Part shown: piece after piece, positions 54,436 to 64,000 of the stretch
Layout: every line of letters begins with the position of its first letter
Position numbering within the stretch: the stretch's first letter is position 1
Assembly (NCBI RefSeq): GCF_900129305.1
Contig: NZ_FQVB01000007.1
Span: forward strand, 62,001-126,000
DNA: 64,000 bases
Source: Desulfacinum infernum DSM 9756
GTDB lineage: Bacteria > Desulfobacterota > Syntrophobacteria > Syntrophobacterales > DSM-9756
Reading direction: 5' to 3'
Notes under the pieces: model-generated
What the model was told of the DNA's origin: nothing
The model's input: only the letters and a program-made list of their open reading frames with translations
Databases searched by the model: none
Translations under genes and position numbers: made by a program

Positions 54436-55065
54436 TCAGCAGCGGCGGAATGCCCAGACCTGCACGCACGTGTGGGGGTCCGAACGGGGAGTGGATGGGA
54501 AGGGCTCCGAGGCGCCCTCCAGTTTCCAGAGTCCGGCTTGTTCCAGCTCCTGGAATTTTTCTTTGAACCCCATCTGGGCATAGGTTTCACAGCGGAGCGT
54601 GAAGACGAGCACCCCCCGGGGCCGCGTGATGCGAACCAACTCGTCGAAAGCCTTTGGCGGAGCGTGACCTTGGGTGAAGACGCCCACGCTGATCACGGCA
54701 TCGAAGTGCGAGTCCGGAAAGGCGAGGGACTCTCCCAGGGCCATTCGAAGGAGGCTCCCGTAAACGGCCTTTTCCGAAGCGACCCGGAGCATCCCTTGGG
54801 CAAGGTCAATGCCCACGAGATGGCGGTACCCCTCCTGGTGGAGAAGTTCGCCCACCAGGCCGGTCCCGGCCCCTGCATCCAGGATGCGGGCGTTGCGGTC
54901 CGCTACAAACTCCATGAGTGCACTGACCGCCTTTTGGGGGCCGCGGTAGCCGTGCGCTTGAATAAGATCTTCGTCGTAGCGATCGGCCCACGCGTCGTAG
55001 CGACGACACAGCTCCTCCATGTCCTTGGAGGAGCAGATCCAGCGAACCCGGTCCTTGGGATCCAT
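54436..55065 (-). CDS. Class I SAM-dependent methyltransferase
   Basis: A 209-residue Rossmann-fold methyltransferase of unknown substrate. ILDAGAGTGLVGELL is the SAM-binding glycine loop, VGIDLAQGMLRVA gives the acidic end of strand 2, and FDAVISVGVFTQGHAP is motif IV. The N-terminal YDAWADRYDEDLIQAHGYRG resembles Williams-Beuren/UbiE-like small-molecule methyltransferases. The ATG chosen lies nine bases from AAAGGAGG; an upstream ATG abuts that site. It sits on the minus strand between typA and lepA. Confidence 0.85.
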   Translation of the reverse strand: MDPKDRVRWICSSKDMEELCRRYDAWADRYDEDLIQAHGYRGPQKAVSALMEFVADRNARILDAGAGTGLVGELLHQEGYRHLVGIDLAQGMLRVASEKAVYGSLLRMALGESLAFPDSHFDAVISVGVFTQGHAPPKAFDELVRITRPRGVLVFTLRCETYAQMGFKEKFQELEQAGLWKLEGASEPFPSTPRSDPHTCVQVWAFRRC

Positions 55066-55228
55066 GGCGATCATCCTCCTTTCGTCCGTTCCCTGTAGCA
55101 CGGTTCAAGCGTCTGCCACAAGCGACCGGCGTGCCCGGGGCGCTTTTCCGCTCTTGCCTCCGGTCCGTGCGCCTGATAATCTCCCGCTCTCATGAATTCC
55201 GACCGAACGACGGGAAGGACGCATCTCC

Positions 55229-57025
55229 ATGACGAAGATTCGAAACTTTAGCATCATCGCCCATATAGACCACGGCAAATCCACCCTGGCCGACCGCCTC
55301 ATCCAGGCGGCGGGGCTCGTGGATGAGCGGGAGTTCCGCGACCAGATCCTGGACACCATGGATCTGGAGCGGGAGCGGGGCATCACCATCAAGAGCAACA
55401 CGGTGACCCTGCCTTACGTGCGCCCCAACGGCGAAGAATACGCCCTGAACCTCATCGACACCCCGGGCCATGTGGATTTTTCCTACGAGGTGTCCCGGGC
55501 CCTGGCCTCCTGCGAAGGGGTGCTCCTCTTGGTGGACGCCTCACAGGGCGTGGAGGCCCAGACCCTGGCCAACCTCTACGTGGCCATGGAACACGATCTC
55601 ACCATCATCCCGGTGATCAACAAGATCGACCTGCCCTCGGCCGACGTGGAAAGGGTGAAGGAGGAGATCGAAAACGAGCTGGCCCTGGATTCGGAACAGG
55701 CGGTGCTCTGTTCGGCCAAGGAAGGGATCGGGATCGAGGACGTTCTGGAAGCGATCGTGGAGCGGATCCCGGAACCCCGCGGGTCTGTGAACGCCCCCTT
55801 GGCGGCGCTCATCTTCGATGCGCACTACGATTCCTTCCGGGGGGCCATCATCGCCTGCCGTGTCTTCGACGGGGCGATCAAGGCAGGAGACCGTATCCGG
55901 TTCATGTCCAACGGCGCCGTGCACAAGGTGGAGGAGGTGGGCGTCTTCCAGCTCAGGCGGGAGCCTCGCAAGGAATTGAAGGCCGGGGAGGTGGGCTACA
56001 TCATCGCCGGGATCAAGACGGTGAGCGATGTGAGCATCGGCGATACCATCACCCTGGACGAAAACCCGGCCTCCAAACCTCTGCCCGGATTCCGGGAAGT
56101 GAAGCCGGTGGTCTTTTCGTCCATCTACCCGGTCTCTTCCGACGACTACCCTTCCCTGGCGGCGGCCCTGGAAAAGTACAAGCTGAATGATGCGGCCCTG
56201 GTTTACCAGAAGGACTCTTCGGCGGCCCTGGGGCAGGGATTCCGCTGCGGCTTCCTGGGCCTGCTGCATCTCGAGATCGTCCAGGAGCGCCTGGAGCGGG
56301 AATTCGACCAGTCCATCATCATGACGGTGCCCAGCGTCCAGTACCGGTTCACCCTGGATACGGGGGAGACGGTGACGGTGGAAAACCCGCAGTATTACCC
56401 CGATCCGGTGCACATCAAGTCCACGGAAGAACCCTTCATCCGGGCCAGCATCCTGTGTCCGGAGCGCTACATGGGCGCCGTGATGAAGCTCTGCACGGAA
56501 CGGCGCGGAGAAAACCCGCGATTCAACGTGCCCACCCCGGGCCGGGTGGAGATCATCTTCGACATGCCCCTGGCCGAAGTGATCTACGACTTCTACGACC
56601 GGCTGAAGACGGTCACCCAGGGCTACGGCTCCTTCGACTACGAAATCACCGACTACCGCCAAAGCGACCTGGTGAAGGTGGACTTTCTGGTAAACGGCGA
56701 GAAGGTGGATGCTCTGTCCATCATTGTCCACCGGGACCGGGCCCGCTCCTGGGCCGTGCAGGTCTGCGACCGGCTCAAGGAGGAAATCCCCCGTCACCAA
56801 TTCAAGATCGCCATCCAGGGGGCCATCGGCGGAAAGATCATCGCCCGGTCCACCATTTCCGCCTTCCGAAAGGACGTGACGGCCAAGTGCTACGGCGGCG
56901 ACATCACCCGAAAGCGCAAGCTCCTTGAAAAGCAAAAGAAGGGAAAAAAGCGCATGAAGATGGTGGGGTCGGTGTCCATTCCGCAGAGCGCCTTCGTGGC
57001 GGTCCTGAAAACGGACAAGGAATAG
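55229..57025 (+). CDS. lepA: Elongation factor 4
   Basis: A 598-residue translational GTPase that back-translocates or remodels stalled ribosomes. G-domain motifs are [14 protein letters not shown] at 11-24, [16 protein letters not shown] and [15 protein letters not shown]; domains II, III and V follow, and the LepA-specific C-terminal domain has [20 protein letters not shown] (20 residues) near the end. Length equals the family norm. hemW starts five bases after its stop, as in many bacteria. Confidence 0.97.
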   Translation: MTKIRNFSIIAHIDHGKSTLADRLIQAAGLVDEREFRDQILDTMDLERERGITIKSNTVTLPYVRPNGEEYALNLIDTPGHVDFSYEVSRALASCEGVLLLVDASQGVEAQTLANLYVAMEHDLTIIPVINKIDLPSADVERVKEEIENELALDSEQAVLCSAKEGIGIEDVLEAIVERIPEPRGSVNAPLAALIFDAHYDSFRGAIIACRVFDGAIKAGDRIRFMSNGAVHKVEEVGVFQLRREPRKELKAGEVGYIIAGIKTVSDVSIGDTITLDENPASKPLPGFREVKPVVFSSIYPVSSDDYPSLAAALEKYKLNDAALVYQKDSSAALGQGFRCGFLGLLHLEIVQERLEREFDQSIIMTVPSVQYRFTLDTGETVTVENPQYYPDPVHIKSTEEPFIRASILCPERYMGAVMKLCTERRGENPRFNVPTPGRVEIIFDMPLAEVIYDFYDRLKTVTQGYGSFDYEITDYRQSDLVKVDFLVNGEKVDALSIIVHRDRARSWAVQVCDRLKEEIPRHQFKIAIQGAIGGKIIARSTISAFRKDVTAKCYGGDITRKRKLLEKQKKGKKRMKMVGSVSIPQSAFVAVLKTDKE

Positions 57026-57030
57026 GAGCC

Positions 57031-58143
57031 GTGTCCGCCCTGCCGGGCCTCTACGTGCATGTGCCTTTTTGCCGCGGCAAGTGCGCCTACTGCGACTTCT
57101 ATTCGGAGCCTTCCGAAGCCCTCGCATTCCGATGGGTGGACGCGGTGCTTCGGGAGGCGGACCTTTACAAGGACCTCTTTTCCCGCTTCGATACGCTCTA
57201 TCTGGGCGGCGGAACCCCCAGCCTCCTGAGTGGGGAAGATCTCAGGCGACTCTTGACGGGACTCCGGGAGCGATTCCATTTCGAAGCCTCCGCCGAAATC
57301 ACCCTGGAAGCCAACCCGGACGACGTGAGCCCGGATCGGGCGTCCCTGTGGCGGGGGCTGGGCATCAACCGCCTGAGCCTGGGCGTGCAGTCCTTCGACG
57401 ACCGGATGCTGCGCCTTCTGGGCCGCCGCCACAACGCCTCCCAGGCCGTCGCCGCGGTGGAAACCGCCAGGGAGGCCGGTTTTTCCAACCTGGGCGTGGA
57501 TCTCATGTGGGGACTGCCGGAACAGACCCTCGCCCACTGGCAAAGCACCCTGGAAAGGGCCCTGGCCTTTTCGCCGGAACACCTTTCCTGCTACGAGCTC
57601 ACGCTGGAAAGGGGCACGCCCTTCCATCAAAGGGCGCTTCGGGGCGAGCTCTCCCTGCCGTCGGAAGAAGAATCCCGCCGGATTTTCACTACCACGTCCC
57701 GCTTTCTGGAAACCCGCGGGTACGTGCACTACGAAATTTCCAACTTCGCCCGGGGCGAGCCGTTCCAGTCCCGTCACAACCGGAAATACTGGCACCACGT
57801 CCCCTATCTCGGCCTGGGGCCTTCGGCTCACTCCTTCGACGGGCGGAGACGCTGGTGGAACGTGCGCTCGGTGAGGGCCTACTGCGAAAGGTTGGAAGGG
57901 GGGGCAACCCCTGTGGCCGGAGAGGAGGTTCCGGGCCCGGACGAGCGCCGCCTGGAGGCTCTCCTGCTGGGGTTTCGAACCCGCGAAGGCGTCCCCCTCC
58001 ACCTGGTGGGGGAGTCCCACCGGGTGCGACGGGCCGTGGAAGCCGCCGTGGCCGACGGGCTGCTGGCGCTCGCTCGGGGGCGCCTTCGTCCCACCCTCGA
58101 GGGCTGGCTCATCGCCGATCGGCTTCCGCTGCTCTTCGATTGA
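57031..58143 (+). CDS. hemW: Radical SAM haem chaperone HemW
   Basis: A 370-residue HemN-like protein. The radical SAM cluster motif is C14-x3-C18-x2-C21 in CRGKCAYCDFYS; the residue two after the last cysteine is Phe, not the extra Cys of true coproporphyrinogen oxidase, so this is HemW, which inserts haem into respiratory proteins. GGGTPSLL, SLGVQSFDD and NRKYWHHVPYLGLGPSAHSF also match. The GTG start is five bases after lepA, so they are co-transcribed. A haem-type sensor is encoded just downstream. Confidence 0.92.
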   Translation: MSALPGLYVHVPFCRGKCAYCDFYSEPSEALAFRWVDAVLREADLYKDLFSRFDTLYLGGGTPSLLSGEDLRRLLTGLRERFHFEASAEITLEANPDDVSPDRASLWRGLGINRLSLGVQSFDDRMLRLLGRRHNASQAVAAVETAREAGFSNLGVDLMWGLPEQTLAHWQSTLERALAFSPEHLSCYELTLERGTPFHQRALRGELSLPSEEESRRIFTTTSRFLETRGYVHYEISNFARGEPFQSRHNRKYWHHVPYLGLGPSAHSFDGRRRWWNVRSVRAYCERLEGGATPVAGEEVPGPDERRLEALLLGFRTREGVPLHLVGESHRVRRAVEAAVADGLLALARGRLRPTLEGWLIADRLPLLFD

Positions 58144-58281
58144 GTCGGGACCTTGGAAACGGCTGCCGGTTTTCCTTTTTTCCTTCGACGGTTACAATGA
58201 ACACAATTCAGAGATCCACGTTTACCTGTAAGTTATTCCTTTATTGCGGGGAGCAGCGGGGCGCTCCGGGGGAGGGGCATC

Positions 58282-58686
58282 ATGGCCGAAAAAAAGAAGA
58301 TCCTTGTCATAGATGACGATCCCGAGATCTGCCAGGCGATGGACGCCATCCTGTCCGACAACGGCTACCAGGTCTTCACCGCCACGGACACCGTTCGTGG
58401 AGAGGAGATTCTGAACCGGCAGCGTCCGGATCTGCTGATATTGGACATCATGATGGCCACCATGCAGGAAGGCCTGGATTTTGCCACCAGGATCAAAAAG
58501 AAAGAAGGGGCCTACGGGCTGCCCATCATGATCGTTTCGGGCCGGCCGCCGGCGGAAAAGGGCTACGGACGGTCCCTGGATGAGGATTTGGACTGGATCG
58601 CCGCGGACATCTTCATGGAAAAGCCGGTGGACCCGGAGGATCTCCTCACCAATGTACGAGTGCTCCTGAGGGAAGATCACGACTGA
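58282..58686 (+). CDS. Stand-alone receiver-domain response regulator
   Basis: A 134-residue single-domain receiver. ILVIDDDPEICQ supplies the acidic pocket, D55 in LLILDIMMA is the phospho-acceptor, and Lys in FMEKPVDPEDLL completes the site. The segment between strands 3 and 4 is longer than usual (RIKKKEGAYGLPIMIVSGRPPAEKG region), an insertion seen in receivers of sulphate reducers. With no output domain it likely works as a phosphate carrier or by protein contact. It leads a three-gene signalling set with the two kinases that follow; GGGGGAGGGG lies before its ATG. Confidence 0.9.
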   Translation: MAEKKKILVIDDDPEICQAMDAILSDNGYQVFTATDTVRGEEILNRQRPDLLILDIMMATMQEGLDFATRIKKKEGAYGLPIMIVSGRPPAEKGYGRSLDEDLDWIAADIFMEKPVDPEDLLTNVRVLLREDHD

Positions 58687-58889
58687 TCCTCCGCAACGCT
58701 CGCGCCTCCATCGCTCCTTCCCGTTGAACCGGTTCCCGACGCTCGCCTTGCTGTCATTCGTCCTGCCCTGGTTGTGGACCGCCGAGAACTCCTTCGGATC
58801 CGTGCGGGAGCGATCCGCTCCCATTCCGGTCCTGCGTTCGGCGGCTGGAAGTGCGCGGGCTCGGTGTAACGCCGTAAAAACGAGAAAAT

Positions 58890-60866
58890 GTGATGTGGTT
58901 CCGAAGCCTTGGTTTCAAACTGGTGGCGTCCGTGGGGGCGGTGGTGGCCCTCGTGGTGGGCGTCTTCTTCTATGTCACCCTGCAGGCTCAGAGCCGCGAG
59001 ACCCTGCAGGAGATGATTCGAAGCGTGCATCTTGCCAGCGAGATCGTTCGCCGCTCCCTCCATTACGACATGCTCCAGTACCAGCCCGAGCGGCTCCACC
59101 GGGCCATCGACACCATCGGGGGACATGAGCGCATCGAAAAGGTGCGCATCTTCAACGCTCTGGGGCGGATCATCTATTCGTCGGACAAGGCCGAAATGGG
59201 GGCCTATCTGGATAAGTCCGCCGAGCAGTGCTACGCGTGCCACACTCGGGAAAAGACCTTCGAGCGCCTGGACACCTCGGAACGAACGCGGATCTTCCGT
59301 TCAGAGGCGGGCTACCGCGTCCTGGGCATGATCAATCCCATCTACAACGAGCCGGACTGCTACAACGCCGCCTGCCATGTCCACCCCCGGGATCAGAAGG
59401 TTCTGGGCGTGCTGGACATCGACGTGAGTCTGGAGGCCGTAGACCGGGCGCTGGTGCGCATTCGAACGCAGATGCTCCTCCTGGCCGTGACGGCCGTGGT
59501 TTCCATTTCGGGAATCGTCGCCTTCCTGATCCAACGGTTTCTGAACCGCCCCCTGCACCAGCTGCTCCAAGGGATCGAACGGGTCGGGGCGGGGGATCTC
59601 TCCACCCCCATTCAGGTGCGGTCCCGGGACGAGATCGGTACCCTGGCCGAAAGCTTCAATCTCATGACGGCCCGGCTCAGGGCGTCGGAAAGGGAACTTC
59701 GCGAGTCGGAAGAAAAGTACCGTTCCCTTTTCGAAAACGATCCCAACCCCATCTTCGTCCTGGACCTGGAAACCTTCCGCATCCTGGACGTGAACATCCG
59801 GGCGGTGGAAACCTACGGCTACAGCCGGGAGGAGTTCCTGAACATGTCCTTTCTCGACCTGGGCGGGGAACGCGAAGCAACTAAGATCCAGGAGTTGGCG
59901 GTGAAGGCGTGCATCTTTCTGCCGAGGGTCCGTCACCACAAGAAAAACGGCGAGCCCCTTTACGTGAACATCCATTCGTGTCCGCGCCTGCATCTGGGCC
60001 GGGATGTGATCATCGCCAACATTGCGGACATCACGGACCGGGTCCAGGCGGAGGCCCAACTCATTCAGGCGGGCAAGATGGCCACCCTGGGCGAAATGTC
60101 GGCCGGTGTGGCCCATGAGCTGAATCAGCCTTTGAACGCCATTCGGATCGGCTGCGAATTCCTGATGAAGCAGATCCGACGGGGCCGGGCCGTGGGCGCG
60201 GGCGTTTTGGAGCGCGTGGCGTCCCAGATGGTGGAGCAGGTGGAAAGGGCATCGGGTATCATCAATCATCTCAGGGAGTTCGGAAGAAAGTCCGACGCCT
60301 TCGAGATGGAGCCCATCGATGTGAACCAGCCTATTCGGGACGTCTTCACCGTGCTGGGCCAACAGCTTCGGCTGAGGGAGATCCGGGTGGAACTGGACCT
60401 GCAGCCGGATCTTCCGCCCATCCTGGGAGTGTCCAACCGGCTGGAGCAGGTCTTTCTGAACCTGGTGATGAACGCCCGGGACGCCATGGAAGAAAGGAGG
60501 GAGAAGGGAGCCGAAGAGGGCTGGGAAGCGGTTCTGCGAATACGGTCTTCCCTGGAAAGCCAACGCGTGGTGGTGACGGTGAGCGACACGGGAGTGGGAA
60601 TCCCGGAAGGGATCCGGGAGCGCGTCTTTGAGCCCTTCTTCACCACGAAAGAGGTGGGGCGGGGAACGGGCCTGGGCCTTTCCATCAGCTACGGGATCAT
60701 CAAGGAATGCGGAGGAACCGTGGAGATCGAAAGCGAGGAAGGCCGCGGGACCACCTTTCGCCTTTCCTTTCCCGTCTACAAGGATACGGGGGAATGGCCT
60801 TGGAGCGCCTTTCTGAATGGGCCGCAGCGGGATGAAGGTCATGAGGAAGATACTCATCGTGGATGA
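58890..60866 (+). CDS. Sensor histidine kinase with haem c-type periplasmic domain
   Basis: A 658-residue membrane kinase. Transmembrane helices at about 9-31 and 194-215 bracket a periplasmic domain with two haem-attachment-like motifs, C114-YA-C117-H118 and C157-YNAA-C162-H163. Then come a HAMP domain (about 216-268), a PAS domain (about 275-395), the phospho-accepting H-box [13 protein letters not shown] near 409 and an ATPase domain ([32 protein letters not shown]). Covalent haem would make it a redox or gas sensor. A GTG or the ATG right after it may start it. It overlaps the next gene. Confidence 0.92.
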   Translation: MMWFRSLGFKLVASVGAVVALVVGVFFYVTLQAQSRETLQEMIRSVHLASEIVRRSLHYDMLQYQPERLHRAIDTIGGHERIEKVRIFNALGRIIYSSDKAEMGAYLDKSAEQCYACHTREKTFERLDTSERTRIFRSEAGYRVLGMINPIYNEPDCYNAACHVHPRDQKVLGVLDIDVSLEAVDRALVRIRTQMLLLAVTAVVSISGIVAFLIQRFLNRPLHQLLQGIERVGAGDLSTPIQVRSRDEIGTLAESFNLMTARLRASERELRESEEKYRSLFENDPNPIFVLDLETFRILDVNIRAVETYGYSREEFLNMSFLDLGGEREATKIQELAVKACIFLPRVRHHKKNGEPLYVNIHSCPRLHLGRDVIIANIADITDRVQAEAQLIQAGKMATLGEMSAGVAHELNQPLNAIRIGCEFLMKQIRRGRAVGAGVLERVASQMVEQVERASGIINHLREFGRKSDAFEMEPIDVNQPIRDVFTVLGQQLRLREIRVELDLQPDLPPILGVSNRLEQVFLNLVMNARDAMEERREKGAEEGWEAVLRIRSSLESQRVVVTVSDTGVGIPEGIRERVFEPFFTTKEVGRGTGLGLSISYGIIKECGGTVEIESEEGRGTTFRLSFPVYKDTGEWPWSAFLNGPQRDEGHEEDTHRG

Positions 60867-62376
60867 CGAAGAAAGCACCCGGGAGCTGCTGTCCCTCAGT
60901 CTGCAAAGCGACGGCTATCCGGTGGTGTGCGCCGAAGACGGCTACAAGGCGTTGGAGCTCTACCGGAAGGAGGAGCCCGAGATCGTGCTCACCGATATCA
61001 AGATGCCGGGCATGGACGGCATCGAGCTGCTCCGGCGCCTGAAGAGCCTGAACCCGGAGGTGGAGGTGATCGTCATCACCGGCCACGGCCAGATGGACCT
61101 GGCCATCCAGGCCCTTCAGCTGGAGGCGTCCGATTTCATCAACAAGCCCATCAGCGACCAGGCCCTGAGCGTGGCGCTGCGCCGGGCGGAGCAGCGGATC
61201 TGGATGCGCGAAAAGCTCCGGGACTACACCACCAACCTGGAGTGCATGCTCAAGCAGGCCACCGAAGAGATCCAGAAGCGCTACGACTTCGAGCGGCGTC
61301 TCGTGCACACCTCCATGGACGGGATCATCGTCAACGACCGGGAGGGAAACATCCTCATCTTCAACGAGGGGGCCTCGCGCATCTACGGCTACACGCGGGA
61401 GGAGGCGGTCTGCGGACTCCATGTCTCCCAGCTGTATCCGGAAGGCGAAGCCCGCCGGGTCAAGAAGATGATCTTCTCCGAGGAATACGGGGGCCCGGGA
61501 AGACTCATCAACTTCGAGACCACCGCCAGGACCAAGGACGGCCGCCTGGTGCCCATCCTCCTTTCCGCCACCGTCCTCTACGAAGAGGGGGAAGAGGTGG
61601 CCACGGTGGGCTATTTCAAGGACCTGACGCAGATCAAGGAGCTGCAGCAGCGCCTCCTGGAAAAGACCCGGCTGGCGGCCATCGGGGAGGCCATGGCGGA
61701 AGTGGCCCACGGGGTGAAGAACATCCTCTACGGCATGAAACTGGGGGCCTACATGGTGGAGCAGGGCCTGGCCCGATCCGATCGGGAGCGTCTGGAAAAG
61801 GGCTGGCGCATGGTGCAGAAAAACATGGACCGCATCGCGCGCCTCAGCCTGGACATGCTGGATTATGCGCGGACCAAGAGCCGGAAGCGGGAGGCGGTTC
61901 CCATCAACGAGGTGATCGAGGACGTGTGCCAGGAGCTGGAACGGCGGGCATCCGAGCAGAAGGTGGAGCTGGTGCGGGATCTTTCCTGCGGCCTTCCCTA
62001 TATCTTCGGGGACCCGGAAGCGTTCCACTCCTGTGTGCTCAACCTGGTGACCAACGCCATGGAATCCTTTTCCGAGGACAGCGGCCCGCGCCGGGTGGAC
62101 ATCCGAAGCTACGTTCGAAACGGCCGGTGGATCTGTGTGGAAGTGGCCGATATGGGCCGGGGCATCCCTCCCGAAATCCGGGACAGGATCTTCCGCCCGC
62201 TTTTTACCACCAAGGGCGCCCGGGGGACGGGCCTGGGACTGGCCATCACCCAGAAGATCGTCATGGAGCTGGGCGGCGTCATCGAATTCCACAGCGAACC
62301 GGGACAAGGCACCACCTTTGTCCTCCAGTTTCCACTGGATAGCGAGGCGGAGAGCGCCACCCGCCACCACGGCTGA
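60841..62376 (+). CDS. Receiver-PAS-histidine kinase hybrid
   Basis: A cytoplasmic protein of about 511 residues. The receiver domain comes first ([14 protein letters not shown]52 in TDIKMPGMDG), then a coiled linker, a PAS domain (about 140-255) and a histidine kinase core with the variant H-box AEVAHGVKNILYGMKLG, NLVTNAMESF and GTGLGLAITQKI. With an N-terminal receiver and no output domain it probably receives phosphate from the preceding kinase and passes it on. The start overlaps the upstream gene by 26 bases; ATGs three and eight codons earlier are alternatives. It ends the signalling set. Confidence 0.9.
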   Translation: MRKILIVDDEESTRELLSLSLQSDGYPVVCAEDGYKALELYRKEEPEIVLTDIKMPGMDGIELLRRLKSLNPEVEVIVITGHGQMDLAIQALQLEASDFINKPISDQALSVALRRAEQRIWMREKLRDYTTNLECMLKQATEEIQKRYDFERRLVHTSMDGIIVNDREGNILIFNEGASRIYGYTREEAVCGLHVSQLYPEGEARRVKKMIFSEEYGGPGRLINFETTARTKDGRLVPILLSATVLYEEGEEVATVGYFKDLTQIKELQQRLLEKTRLAAIGEAMAEVAHGVKNILYGMKLGAYMVEQGLARSDRERLEKGWRMVQKNMDRIARLSLDMLDYARTKSRKREAVPINEVIEDVCQELERRASEQKVELVRDLSCGLPYIFGDPEAFHSCVLNLVTNAMESFSEDSGPRRVDIRSYVRNGRWICVEVADMGRGIPPEIRDRIFRPLFTTKGARGTGLGLAITQKIVMELGGVIEFHSEPGQGTTFVLQFPLDSEAESATRHHG

Positions 62377-62426
62377 CGATCCTGCTTGCTCGGGAGCGAC
62401 GGGTGGAGGAAATTTCCCGCCGGCCG

Positions 62427-64000
62427 CTACTCTGACAATCCCCTTCTTTCCGGTTCCGCCGTTTCTTCCTGTTCCATGACCATGTGTCGTCTGAACGCGA
62501 TGGAGGTGGCTCGGGCCAGATTCGCCTTGTGGGAATGGAGAGTCCGCACGGACCGCTCCACGGTGTCCAGGACGGCCTGTCGGGTGACGCCGGGCACCGG
62601 AGTGGCCAAGTAGCGTTGGGCGTTGGTCCGGGTGGCGCGGATCAAGTCGTCTATGGCTTCGTCCAGTTGTCCTTGGGCCCTTCGAACCAGAGGACCGACC
62701 CGGTCCGCCGCTCCCAGAGGATCTCGGCGGGCTGCATCAAGGATTTGCCAGGTGTCTTCGTAGAGGGTTCGGGCCGAATGAATGCGGGTCAGATCGACCC
62801 CGTTGGCTCCTGCCGCCACCAGGAGCCGGTCGCAGTACTTCATGAGTCCCTTGGCTGTGGAGGCACGGAAGCCTTCCCTGGCGGCTTCCGTGGCCACATG
62901 AGAGATCATGGCCAGATCGTCAAGAACGGACATGTAGTTCATGGCGGGAGATAGGGGGGTGAAGGCCCCGGACCGGATGCGGCCGATATTTTCCCGCCGC
63001 GTCACATGGCGAGCCGCACCTCCCGGGCTCACATACGGGCCCTCGATGGCGGCGTTGATGCGGGATTGGAGCCGCGCCATCTCTTCGGCCAAGGCGGCCT
63101 TCCGGGCCGGATTCGTTTCCAATTCGAATTGGCGGTGCAAATCGTCCATCTGAAGTTCCAGCCGGCGTCGGAGGGTCGGGTCCGATGCGAGGCGCTCCAG
63201 TTCCGCCAGCCGTTCCGTCACCCTCTCCATGGGCACCTCCGCATCCCTTGCGTAGCGCTCCACGGTCTCGCGCGGCGTACCCTCCCGGAGCATTCGGGCC
63301 AAGGTGTTCACTTCCGTTTCTCTCACCATGCGCTGTTCCACTTCCCGGGCGGCTCGGCCGGGAAGTTCGGTGAAGAGGTGCAGGCGCCTGGGGTCGGCAA
63401 AGATGTCTGCATCGAGCAGTCTTTTCCATCCCGGCCCGTAGCGCCTTTCCATCACCGAGACGGCGTAGTTGCGGTAGAAGGTGGCGTCACGCCCCAAAAA
63501 GCTTATGTCCACGTCGCTGGTCATGGCATTGGTTCCGGTGCGCTGCATTTGGGGCGGGCCCAAAGTTCTTCCCGTGAAGCCCATGCCCATTTCCCGGTAT
63601 GCGCTGTCGACTTCTTGACCCAAACGATCAAACTGGCGAATCCTCCAGGCCTGCATTCGATTCATGATTTCCGTTCCCTGATCTCCGGCCCGGGCCAAGG
63701 CTCGGGCCACATCCTGCCATGCGCCTCCGTGCAAGTGAATCACCGCACCGGCGTTGCCTCCCATCTCATCCAACTGGCGGGCCACCCGGGCGGCGTATTC
63801 CTGAACCGCCTCGCCGCCTTCCTCCGTAACACGTCTCAGAAGCGCCGCATTTTCAGCTACCTGCTCTGCGACTTGAGCGCGCGAGAGGCCGGGGAAACGC
63901 CGGGCCACGTCATCGGCATCCCTCAGCAGCTCACGAGAAAGACGGTTCTGGATGTCCGGGGCGGCCCGTTCGAAGGCCTCGGCTGCGGCCCTGCGGCCTC
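62427..64000 (-). CDS. Large unrecognised protein, C-terminal part, possible nucleotidyltransferase-like motif
   Basis: The frame is open from the right edge to a stop near 62427, giving 523 visible residues; the start lies outside the window. It is highly charged, Arg/Glu/Ala-rich and mostly helical, with coiled-coil-like stretches, and has no transmembrane segment. One conserved-looking block, TGTNAMTSDVDISFLGRDA followed 45 residues later by LLDADIFADP, resembles the G-S/T ... D-x-D and third acidic site of polymerase-beta-type nucleotidyltransferases. I do not recognise the whole family. Such motifs occur in large secreted or polymorphic toxin-type proteins. Gene reality is fairly sure; function is not. 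Confidence 0.6.
   Translation of the reverse strand, partial: GRRAAAEAFERAAPDIQNRLSRELLRDADDVARRFPGLSRAQVAEQVAENAALLRRVTEEGGEAVQEYAARVARQLDEMGGNAGAVIHLHGGAWQDVARALARAGDQGTEIMNRMQAWRIRQFDRLGQEVDSAYREMGMGFTGRTLGPPQMQRTGTNAMTSDVDISFLGRDATFYRNYAVSVMERRYGPGWKRLLDADIFADPRRLHLFTELPGRAAREVEQRMVRETEVNTLARMLREGTPRETVERYARDAEVPMERVTERLAELERLASDPTLRRRLELQMDDLHRQFELETNPARKAALAEEMARLQSRINAAIEGPYVSPGGAARHVTRRENIGRIRSGAFTPLSPAMNYMSVLDDLAMISHVATEAAREGFRASTAKGLMKYCDRLLVAAGANGVDLTRIHSARTLYEDTWQILDAARRDPLGAADRVGPLVRRAQGQLDEAIDDLIRATRTNAQRYLATPVPGVTRQAVLDTVERSVRTLHSHKANLARATSIAFRRHMVMEQEETAEPERRGLSE

Noticed and set aside
58724-59128. A possible small secreted protein starting before the haem sensor kinase
   Set aside because: The first 20 residues look like a signal peptide, but the start is TTG without a ribosome site and the rest overlaps the kinase in another frame.

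Overview
The window is a dense, G+C-rich bacterial chromosome segment made up mostly of housekeeping genes. Outer-membrane assembly genes (lptE, lnt, a periplasmic amidase) show a Gram-negative, two-membrane cell. The mix of an RpoH-type sigma factor, NtrC-type regulator, PilZ and GGDEF proteins, a haem-c-type sensor kinase, LapA and a zinc-ribbon ParA suits a Desulfobacterota (former Deltaproteobacteria) member, perhaps of the Syntrophobacteria; this placement is inferred from gene content, not from a database search. A TtuA-type tRNA thiolase and an unusual polyamine gene set would fit a thermophile but do not prove one. I found no rRNA, tRNA, CRISPR array, transposase or prophage.

Layout. 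1-2.4 kb: start of a ClpX-like AAA+ gene, then a minus-strand PilZ / ribbon-helix-helix / ParA module. 2.7-8.2 kb: leuS, lptE, holA, then rpsT and greA on the minus strand. 8.3-13 kb: pyrB-pyrC with an NtrC-family regulator, and an AEC transporter. 13-16 kb: an acidic CarD-like protein, an inositol-phosphatase-family gene, an amidohydrolase and a repeat-rich gap. 16-21 kb: rpoH, then hisC-cmk-rpsA. 21-27.7 kb: sppA, a YrdC-family gene, a Ppx/GppA gene, guaB-guaA-UPF0280. 28-36 kb: phosphodiesterase, HIT, LapA, mutS, amidase, RNB exonuclease. 36-40 kb (minus): prfB with a programmed frameshift, lnt, corC. 40-46.3 kb: polyamine genes speB, speD, a cupin regulator, and speE, interleaved with a GGDEF regulator, nadK and a radical SAM gene. 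46.5-51.6 kb: a TtuA-like thiolase and pyrimidine/nucleoside uptake and salvage (uraA, upp, CNT transporter). 52-58 kb: two ribosome-linked GTPases (typA, lepA) and hemW. 58-62.4 kb: a three-gene signalling cluster with a haem-binding-type sensor. The last 1.6 kb is the C-terminal part of a large unrecognised protein that runs off the window.

Shared themes. Pyrimidine supply is covered twice, by de novo genes (pyrB, pyrC) and by uptake and salvage (uraA, upp, CNT). Polyamine synthesis appears as speD-speB beneath a probable autoregulated cupin regulator, plus speE with its own promoter. Several genes have recognisable sigma70-type promoters, three with TTGACA followed by a run of C. Intergenic gaps carry at least five families of dispersed, mostly palindromic repeats, clustered at 15.6-16.1 kb and 44.1-44.4 kb.
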